64,000 nt of DNA. Source: an uncultured Christensenellaceae bacterium. Its GTDB lineage: Bacteria; Bacillota; Clostridia; Christensenellales; Pumilibacteraceae. Of the stretch, positions 58,324 to 64,000 are shown piece by piece; positions within the stretch are counted from its first letter, which is position 1, and the number at the start of each line of letters is the position of its first letter. The stretch is taken from contig CAJUKG010000009.1 of NCBI GenBank assembly GCA_910586925.1, positions 31,111 through 95,110 on the forward strand. The letters are read 5' to 3'. Below the pieces are notes generated by a model. That model searched no databases. It was not told the origin of the DNA and worked only from the letters and a program-made list of their open reading frames with translations. The translations under genes and the position numbers were made by a program.

Positions 58324-59670
58324 ATGGAGAACTCGGACGACAAGCTCAACATCGACGGCACACCCGTGTCCGCCGTTACCGAGAATACAAGCGTCGAAAA
58401 CGGCGCGGACGGGGGTATTGCGCCCGCGTCCGATACGAAAAGCTCGGACTCGCAAGACGGCGGGGACGGGTCTTTCGCGCTTGTCGGAGTCGCCGTCAAG
58501 TCGGTCGCTGTCACACTCGCGCTTATTTTGCTTATTACGAGTATTCTCGCGGTGGGATTGCCGCTGCAGGCGATGCGCACGTTCAACAAGCTCGGCATGA
58601 CCGCGCGTGCGGTCGATTTCGGCGAGAGGTATATCTCGGGCGTGCTCGACGACTACGATGCGGCGATTACCGATGACGACGGAAACTATACGGTAATCAC
58701 TAAAACCCACGAGCTGACGAACGACGATTTTCTCGAGGCTCTGTATGTTTGTATTCAAAACTCGTACCGCATTATGAACGATAGTTTTCGTGCGGGCGAT
58801 ACGGATACTTGCGAGTACTATGCTCGGCGGGTCGAAAAGTATACGCGCATGTACAGTTCGTTGAACGGCATAGGTGCTGTAAATAAGGCGCAGAGCGAGC
58901 GCAACGTCGCCGCGATGCCGCTTTACGAAATGCGTCCGCTCGTATACAGTTACGGACATACCGTATATAACATGAATTTCCGCGCGCGCGTATTTCTCGG
59001 CGAAACGAATAAGATCTTGTTTAACAGCTACGGCGGCAATGCGGTGACGTTGTTCGACGAGCGCATGAACACTTTCGACGGTATAGATATCGCGGGCAGC
59101 AACCGCAACGCGCTCATTGCCAATCTCGACGGTTATGTCGATTATATAGACGCATTCGGCGAATACCTCGACGTCGAATTCATCAAGTCGGGGATAATTA
59201 ACGATATGTCCGAAAAGTTCAATTATAACGGTATGGACATACCCATTTTTACCGAAACGGCGGTGCGCGAACTTTATTACGGCAAACTTACGAACAGACC
59301 GTTCGACAAGCTCGTAACCGTAAGCGGCGACGTGAATAGCAGCGGTTTTACCGTACTGTATCGGCGTATAAAAGACAGGTTCGCTGCATTTGCAAAGTAT
59401 GCCATCGACTTTGTTCCGAGCGATAACAACAATAACAAGCTCGATGAGCAGTTGCATCAATTATATTGGTTGCAGACGTTGCGCAATACGGCTGCACAGC
59501 TTACTTACGTAAACTACCTGTTGTACTTTAACAGCGAGAATTACGGCACTGCCGCGTCTAAAATTCGCGACGAGCAGTTCGACCTGCGCGACAGCGTTGC
59601 TTACGACGCGCTGACACGCGCGTATATCGACAAGCTGACGCAATACAAGCAACAGTTTCAAACGGTATAG
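58324..59670 (+). CDS. Single-pass surface protein of unknown function
   Basis: A 448-residue protein. A cytoplasmic Asp/Ser-rich N-terminus (~1-55) leads to one transmembrane helix (~57-85) and a ~360-residue extracytoplasmic region that looks mainly helical, with many Tyr and Asn (CIQNSYRIMNDSFRAGD, YYARRVEKYTRMYSSLNG, LHQLYWLQTLRNTAAQL). TPR-like spacing is suggested but not convincing. No catalytic motif is visible. It has its own promoter and is followed 21 bp later by guaB, with which it may be co-transcribed. Confidence 0.7.
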   Translation: MENSDDKLNIDGTPVSAVTENTSVENGADGGIAPASDTKSSDSQDGGDGSFALVGVAVKSVAVTLALILLITSILAVGLPLQAMRTFNKLGMTARAVDFGERYISGVLDDYDAAITDDDGNYTVITKTHELTNDDFLEALYVCIQNSYRIMNDSFRAGDTDTCEYYARRVEKYTRMYSSLNGIGAVNKAQSERNVAAMPLYEMRPLVYSYGHTVYNMNFRARVFLGETNKILFNSYGGNAVTLFDERMNTFDGIDIAGSNRNALIANLDGYVDYIDAFGEYLDVEFIKSGIINDMSEKFNYNGMDIPIFTETAVRELYYGKLTNRPFDKLVTVSGDVNSSGFTVLYRRIKDRFAAFAKYAIDFVPSDNNNNKLDEQLHQLYWLQTLRNTAAQLTYVNYLLYFNSENYGTAASKIRDEQFDLRDSVAYDALTRAYIDKLTQYKQQFQTV

Positions 59671-59691
59671 GTACCGAAAGGAGAAAAACCA

Positions 59692-61146
59692 ATGAGCACA
59701 ATCGTAAAAGAAGGTTTGACGTTCGACGACGTCCTGCTTATTCCCGGCGAATCGCACGTCACGCCCAAAGACGTCGATCTCACGACAAAATTGAGCGACG
59801 ATATTACGCTTAACATTCCGCTCGTTTCGGCGGCAATGGATACCGTTACCGAATCGCGGCTCGCGATCGCCATGGCGCGCGAAGGCGGCATGGGCATCAT
59901 ACATAAAAACATGAGCATAGAAGCGCAAGCCGAGCATGTAGACAAGGTGAAGCGCAGCGAGCACGGCGTCATTACCGATCCGTTTTTCCTCGCTCCCGAC
60001 AACAAGGTGTCGGACGCGCTCGAGCTTATGCAAAAATACAAGATTTCGGGTGTGCCTATTTGTAAGAAAGGCAAACTCGTCGGTATTTTGACAAACCGCG
60101 ATTTGCGGTTCGAAACCAATTTCGACCAGCCGATCGAGAACGTCATGACCAAAGATCGCCTCGTGACGGCGGCGGAGGGCACTACGCTCGAGGAAGCGCA
60201 AAAAATTCTCGGCAAGCACCGCATAGAGAAGTTGCCTATCGTTGACGCGAAAGGCAATCTCAAAGGTCTTATAACGATCAAGGATATAGAGAAAGCCATT
60301 CAGTACCCCAATTCGGCACGCGACAAGAACGGCAGGCTTCTCGTCGGCGCGGCTATCAGCACCGGTTCGGGACATATGGACAGGGCGAAAGCTCTCGTCG
60401 ATGCGCGAGTGGACTGTCTTGTGGTCGACACCGCGCACGGACATAACGTAGACGTTATCAAAACGGTGGAAAAGATAAAGAATGCTTTCCCGAATATCAC
60501 GGTCGTTGCGGGCAACGTCGCAACGGCGGAAGCGGCGGACGCGCTTTTCAAAGTGGGCGCGGACGTAGTCAAAGTGGGTATCGGTCCCGGTTCGATTTGC
60601 ACGACGCGTATCGTTGCGGGCATCGGCGTGCCGCAGGTCACGGCTATTATGGACTGCGCGGAAGTCGCCGACAAATACGGCAGAGCGATAATCGGCGACG
60701 GCGGCATCAAGTACAGCGGCGACATTACGAAAGCGATTGCCGCGGGTGCTACAGCCGTGATGATAGGTTCGCTGTTTGCGGGCACTACAGAAAGCCCCGG
60801 CGATCTCGAGATCTATCAGGGCAGAAGTTTCAAGACGTATCGCGGTATGGGCAGCCTCGGCGCAATGCCGCTCGGCAGTAAGGACAGATATTTTCAGGAA
60901 GGCACGAAAAAGCTCGTTCCAGAGGGCGTGGAAGGGCGCGTGCCGTATCGCGGCGCACTCGCCGATATAGTATATCAACTGATAGGCGGACTGCGCGCGG
61001 GCATGGGCTATACGGGCATGCCGACTATCGAAAAATTGCGCAAAGACGCGAAGTTTGTGAAGATCACGAACGCCGCGCTCATCGAGTCGCACCCGCACGA
61101 TATTTCGATTACAAAGGAAGCTCCCAACTATTCGCCGAAGAACTGA
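59692..61146 (+). CDS. guaB: IMP dehydrogenase
   Basis: GuaB oxidises IMP to XMP, the committed step to GMP. The 484-residue protein starts EGLTFDDVLLIPGES and has VSAAMDTVTESRLAIAMA. Two CBS domains (~95-210) are inserted in the TIM barrel. The catalytic Cys loop is GIGPGSICTTRIVAGIGVPQ, followed by GDGGIKYSGDITKAIAAGA and the flap EGVEGRVPYRG. AAAGGAG precedes the ATG. gpsA follows 42 bp later, after a small GC hairpin (61160-61173, CGCGC-GAAA-GCGCG). Confidence 0.97.
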   Translation: MSTIVKEGLTFDDVLLIPGESHVTPKDVDLTTKLSDDITLNIPLVSAAMDTVTESRLAIAMAREGGMGIIHKNMSIEAQAEHVDKVKRSEHGVITDPFFLAPDNKVSDALELMQKYKISGVPICKKGKLVGILTNRDLRFETNFDQPIENVMTKDRLVTAAEGTTLEEAQKILGKHRIEKLPIVDAKGNLKGLITIKDIEKAIQYPNSARDKNGRLLVGAAISTGSGHMDRAKALVDARVDCLVVDTAHGHNVDVIKTVEKIKNAFPNITVVAGNVATAEAADALFKVGADVVKVGIGPGSICTTRIVAGIGVPQVTAIMDCAEVADKYGRAIIGDGGIKYSGDITKAIAAGATAVMIGSLFAGTTESPGDLEIYQGRSFKTYRGMGSLGAMPLGSKDRYFQEGTKKLVPEGVEGRVPYRGALADIVYQLIGGLRAGMGYTGMPTIEKLRKDAKFVKITNAALIESHPHDISITKEAPNYSPKN

Positions 61147-61188
61147 TTTTACAGTACGATCGCGCGAAAGCGCGTCAAGGAGTGTACA

Positions 61189-62199
61189 GTGTCGCTTAAT
61201 TACACAATTCCAATGGACTATACTCGGCAAAAAGCCAAAATCACCGTCATAGGCTGCGGCAGATGGGGGTCGTTTCAGGCATGGTACGCCGCTCAACTCG
61301 GGCACCGAGTGACGCTGTACGGTCGAAGCGGCGACATTACTTACGAGCAACTCGTAATGACGCGGAAAAACGAGTATCTCGCTTTGCCGAAGTCGGTAGA
61401 GCTTACGAGCGACATGCCGCGCGCCGTTAAGTCCGCCGATATAGTTATGGTGAGCGTGCCGTCGCAGGCTTTCCGCGACGTAATGGGCGAATTGCGCGGC
61501 AAATGCGACATGACGGGTAAATTCCTCGTTACGTGCATGAAAGGTATAGAAATAAGCACGGGGAAGCGACTTTCGGAGGTCGCGCTCGAGTTCGGAATAG
61601 AGCCGTGGCAGATAGCTGTGCTCGCAGGTCCCGGGCACGTACAGGAGTTCGTCGTCGGCAATCCGAGCTGCATGCTGTTCGACGGGTACGAAAGATCGAC
61701 GATCGAGCGCATGGTCGAGTTTTATAAAAGTCCGCTCATCAGGTTTTATTACGGCAGCGACGTTATCGGCACGGAGATAGGCGCGGCGGCGAAGAACGTC
61801 ATGGGTATCGTGGCGGGCGTGCTCGACGGCATGGGGCTTTCCACGCTTAAAGGCGCGCTCATGGCGCGAGGAAGTCGCGAGGTCGCGCGGCTGATAAAGC
61901 AGCTCGGCGGCAACGCGCTGTCGGCGTACGGGCTTTGTCATATCGGAGATTACGAAACGACGCTGTTCTCGCAACACAGCCATAACAGAATGTGGGGCGA
62001 AAATTACGCGAAAGGCAAGAAATACGACAAACTCGCGGAGGGCGTGCATACCGCGCGCGCGATGTCGTTGCTCGCCGATAAATGCGGAGTGGAAATGCCG
62101 ATAACGAACGCGGTCAATACGATGATTTTGGATAAGATCCCGCCGCGTACCGTTATGGAACAGCTTTTCGACCGCACGCTCAAAGACGATTTCAATTAA
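61189..62199 (+). CDS. gpsA: NAD(P)H-dependent glycerol-3-phosphate dehydrogenase
   Basis: GpsA reduces dihydroxyacetone phosphate to sn-glycerol-3-phosphate for phospholipid synthesis. The 336-residue protein has the nucleotide-binding ITVIGCGRWGSFQAW, VMVSVPSQAFRDV and LVTCMKGIE. AVLAGPGHVQEF lies where GPSFA/H is usual. The catalytic lysine region is IGAAAKNVMGIVAGVLDGMG, and RNxR-type residues occur near RLIKQLGGNALSAYGLCHIGDYETT. The start is GTG with AAGGAG 6 nt upstream. It ends before a UUCG-loop terminator. Confidence 0.93.
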   Translation: MSLNYTIPMDYTRQKAKITVIGCGRWGSFQAWYAAQLGHRVTLYGRSGDITYEQLVMTRKNEYLALPKSVELTSDMPRAVKSADIVMVSVPSQAFRDVMGELRGKCDMTGKFLVTCMKGIEISTGKRLSEVALEFGIEPWQIAVLAGPGHVQEFVVGNPSCMLFDGYERSTIERMVEFYKSPLIRFYYGSDVIGTEIGAAAKNVMGIVAGVLDGMGLSTLKGALMARGSREVARLIKQLGGNALSAYGLCHIGDYETTLFSQHSHNRMWGENYAKGKKYDKLAEGVHTARAMSLLADKCGVEMPITNAVNTMILDKIPPRTVMEQLFDRTLKDDFN

Positions 62200-62267
62200 C
62201 AGATTTATTGCCTGCGGCAGTTATGCCGCCGACTGTATATCGGGATAATAAAAGTTCTGGTTAGTAC

Positions 62268-62298
62268 AGCCGCCGTATTTCGATACAGGCGGCTTTAT
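62268..62298 (+). terminator. Terminator after gpsA
   Basis: AGCCGCCGTAT pairs with ATACAGGCGGCT (one bulged A) around a TTCG tetraloop, then TTATT. A smaller hairpin without a T tract (GCGGCA/TGCCGC) lies about 50 bp before it. Confidence 0.85.
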
Positions 62299-62344
62299 TC
62301 GTTTAATCGCCGTGTTTTGCTATGCGATGACGCAAACGAGTCCG

Positions 62345-62396
62345 ATAAAAAAGCTCACTGCTTTATCGTCGCGGTGCGGCGGCGGGGCAGTGAGCT
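62345..62396 (-). terminator. Terminator after glyS
   Basis: On the minus strand AGCTCACTGC (complement of 62387-62396) pairs with GCAGTGAGCT (complement of 62352-62361) and runs into six Ts. Confidence 0.85.
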
Positions 62397-62432
62397 GTAT
62401 TTGCGGTTTTTAGGTTTTCAGAAATATCTAAA

Positions 62433-63818
62433 TCAAACGAGTTTGGTATTGTCGAGAATGTACTGCGCGACTTTGCTTTCCTCGATATGGATCTGCTGCA
62501 TGCTGTCGCGTTCGCGAACAGTGACGAGTCCCGTGCTTTCGGTGTCGAAGTCGACGGTAACGCAGAACGGCGTACCGATTTCGTCCTGCCGTCTGTAACG
62601 CTTGCCGATAGAACCGGGCAGGTCGTACGTGCATACAATGCCTTGCTTGCGCAGACCGCGGTACAGTGCGTCGGCACGCTCGGAAAGAGCCTTTTGCAGA
62701 GGAAGCACGGCGGCTTTATACGGCGCGATGGCGGGCGCGAAGTGCATGACGGTGCGCGTATCGTTTTCGAGCTGTTGCTCCTCGTATGCGTCGCAGAGCA
62801 CCGCGAGCATGGCGCGTCCCGTGCCGAGCGACGGCTCTATTACGTACGGCACATACGTTTCGTTTGTCGCTGGGTCGGTGTAGTCGAGTTTCTCGCCCGA
62901 GAATTCGGAATGTTTTTTGAGGTCGTAGTCCGTTCTGTCGGCTATGCCCCACAGCTCGCCCCAACCGAAGGGGAATAGATATTCGAAGTCGCTCGTCGCT
63001 TTGGAGTAGAACGAGAGTTCGGCTTTGTCGTGATCGCGAATACGCAAGTTTTCTTTTTTGATGCCGAGTTTTTGCAGGAACTCGAAGCAGTAGTTTTTCC
63101 AAAACTCGAACCATTCGAGGTCGGTGCCGGGTTTGCAGAAGAATTCCATTTCCATTTGTTCGAATTCGCGCAGGCGGAAAATGAAATTGCCCGGCGTGAT
63201 CTCGTTTCTGAAACTCTTGCCTATTTGGCAAATACCGAACGGTACGCGTGCGCGCGCCGAGCGCGTAACGTTCTTGAAGTTGACGAATATGCCTTGCGCC
63301 GTTTCGGGGCGGAGATAACAGGTGGATACGGTGTCCTCCGTTACGCCTTGAAACGTTTTGAACATGAGGTTGAATTTTTTGACGGGCGTGAAATCGGATT
63401 TGCCGCAAACGGGGCAGGGAATTTTGTGCTCTGCGACGAATGCGGACAGCGCGTCGTTATCCATGGCGGCGACGGGCACGTCGAGCTTGTGTTTCGCGGC
63501 ATACGCTTCCACGAGGTCGTCGGCGCGGCAACGGCTCTTGCACGCTTTGCAGTCCATGAGCGGGTCGGAAAATCCCGCAAGATGTCCGGACGCTTCCCAA
63601 ACTTTCGGATTCATGAGAATGGAGCAGTCCAGTCCGAAATTGTTTTCGCTCTCGGTGACGAACTTTTGCCACCATGCCTTTTTTATGTTGTTGTAAAGCT
63701 CGACGCCGATCGGACCGTAGTCCCATGTGTTGGCGAAGCCGCCGTAAATATCGCTGCCCGCAAATATGAAGCCGCGCGACTTGCACAGCGCGACGAGTTT
63801 ATCCATAGTCAGTTTCAT
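62433..63818 (-). CDS. glyS: Glycyl-tRNA synthetase, single-chain dimeric type
   Basis: A class II synthetase charging tRNA-Gly, of the alpha2 (archaeal/eukaryotic-like) form rather than the alpha2-beta2 GlyQ/GlyS form. The 461-residue protein shows IFAGSDIYGGFANTWDYGPIG at the start, a cysteine cluster (CKACKSRC, CPVCGKSDF), and YLRPETAQGIFVNFKN. Motif 2 is FGICQIGKSFRNEITPGNFIFR, motif 3 is PSLGTGRAMLAVL, and a C-terminal anticodon-binding domain ends ESKVAQYILDNTKLV. GAGGT precedes the start. The leader is only about 20 nt, so there is no T-box. Confidence 0.96.
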   Translation of the reverse strand: MKLTMDKLVALCKSRGFIFAGSDIYGGFANTWDYGPIGVELYNNIKKAWWQKFVTESENNFGLDCSILMNPKVWEASGHLAGFSDPLMDCKACKSRCRADDLVEAYAAKHKLDVPVAAMDNDALSAFVAEHKIPCPVCGKSDFTPVKKFNLMFKTFQGVTEDTVSTCYLRPETAQGIFVNFKNVTRSARARVPFGICQIGKSFRNEITPGNFIFRLREFEQMEMEFFCKPGTDLEWFEFWKNYCFEFLQKLGIKKENLRIRDHDKAELSFYSKATSDFEYLFPFGWGELWGIADRTDYDLKKHSEFSGEKLDYTDPATNETYVPYVIEPSLGTGRAMLAVLCDAYEEQQLENDTRTVMHFAPAIAPYKAAVLPLQKALSERADALYRGLRKQGIVCTYDLPGSIGKRYRRQDEIGTPFCVTVDFDTESTGLVTVRERDSMQQIHIEESKVAQYILDNTKLV

Positions 63819-63846
63819 ATAACTACCTCGCTGTTGTTATAATTAG

Positions 63847-63875
63847 ATTATACGTTAATCGTGCCGCTTTGTCAA
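63847..63875 (-). promoter_or_regulatory. Promoter of glyS
   Basis: On the minus strand full consensus TTGACA (63870-63875) and TATAAT (63847-63852) with a 17-bp spacer. Confidence 0.88.
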
Positions 63876-63919
63876 GTGTAGGCGGTACAAAAAAGATTTT
63901 TTGTGAAAGCGCGGCGGCG

Positions 63920-64000
63920 TCAATCGCGGTATACGTCGTACAGTCGTTTCGCTTCCTCGGCGACTTTTTCGCGCAGTTCGGGCGGTCCCAAGACTTTAAC
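63920..64000 (-). CDS. C-terminal fragment of a gene entering from the right (possibly WYL-domain regulator)
   Basis: The last 26 codons of a minus-strand gene, containing VLGPPELREKVAEEAKR and ending LYDVYRD. A closing beta-strand followed by (G/E)PxELRExVxEEAxxLxxxY is a common C-terminus of WYL-domain transcriptional regulators (YafY-like). The fragment is too short for a firm call; the rest is outside the window. Confidence 0.45.
   Translation of the reverse strand, partial: VKVLGPPELREKVAEEAKRLYDVYRD

Noticed and set aside
59461..62049. An 862-codon open frame antisense to guaB and gpsA
   Set aside because: It is the mirror of GC-rich codon use in well-identified genes, lacks any recognisable domain or ribosome binding site, and crosses two real genes. 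Similar antisense frames at 3715-5400, 9981-11549 and 18533-20482 were rejected for the same reason.
63819..63846. T-box leader for glyS
   Set aside because: The promoter lies so close that the leader is about 20 nt, far too short for a T-box.

Overview
The window reads as chromosomal DNA of a Gram-positive, probably anaerobic Bacillota/Clostridia-like bacterium. Supporting signs are AGGAGG-type ribosome binding sites, many sigma-A-type promoters with 17-bp spacers, a nine-gene ntp-type V-ATPase operon, DegV, a YwlE-type phosphatase, a LytTR/GHKL two-component pair, lipoprotein signal peptides, and no outer-membrane genes. I cannot name genus or species. No phage, insertion sequence, integrase or CRISPR array was seen.

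Layout. 1-1.6 kb (minus): a small membrane exporter-like gene and the start of glmS. 1.7-7.4 kb: a cell-envelope block (glmM, a CapD/PglF-type nucleotide-sugar dehydratase, uppP, ddl) closed by a strong terminator. 7.4-12.6 kb: a lipoprotein M1 peptidase, a cell-wall amidase, and a LemA/DUF2207 pair. A cluster of perfect DnaA boxes lies before the amidase. 12.7-18.4 kb: a compact overlapping aro operon (aroC-B-A-E-Q and a shikimate kinase fused to a HAD phosphatase), covering shikimate steps 2-7 without DAHP synthase. 18.5-22.9 kb: phosphohexomutase, transketolase and a YfbR-like nucleotidase. 23.1-28.9 kb (minus): arginine genes argC-argB-argD and argF-GNAT-degV. 29.1-32.4 kb: a large DUF4062/P-loop/TPR protein of STAND type, the best candidate for an undescribed defence or signalling protein. 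32.4-41 kb: an esterase-like lipoprotein, tRNA-Leu, cardiolipin synthase, a LytTR/GHKL two-component system, a small lipoprotein and a circularly permuted GH3 glycosidase with membrane anchors at both ends. 41-48.3 kb: a leaderless 52-aa protein, a signal-peptidase-like protein lacking the usual catalytic His, a TIM-barrel isomerase-like protein, pgk, Sua5 and YwlE. 48.4-57.6 kb: rpiB translationally coupled to the ntpFIKECGABD V-ATPase operon, whose c-ring subunit carries the known sodium-binding residues. 57.6-64 kb: two unrecognised surface proteins, guaB, gpsA, glyS and the C-terminus of a possible WYL regulator.

A theme that crosses the window is promoter architecture. Four genes have a perfect TATAAT only 8-9 nt before the start codon and no Shine-Dalgarno, three of them sharing TCGGT just before or at the start. 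They look leaderless amid neighbours with strong ribosome binding sites. Two intergenic regions (before lemA and rpiB) share a 19-nt motif with 11-bp periodic half-sites, suggesting a common OmpR/PhoP-type regulator.
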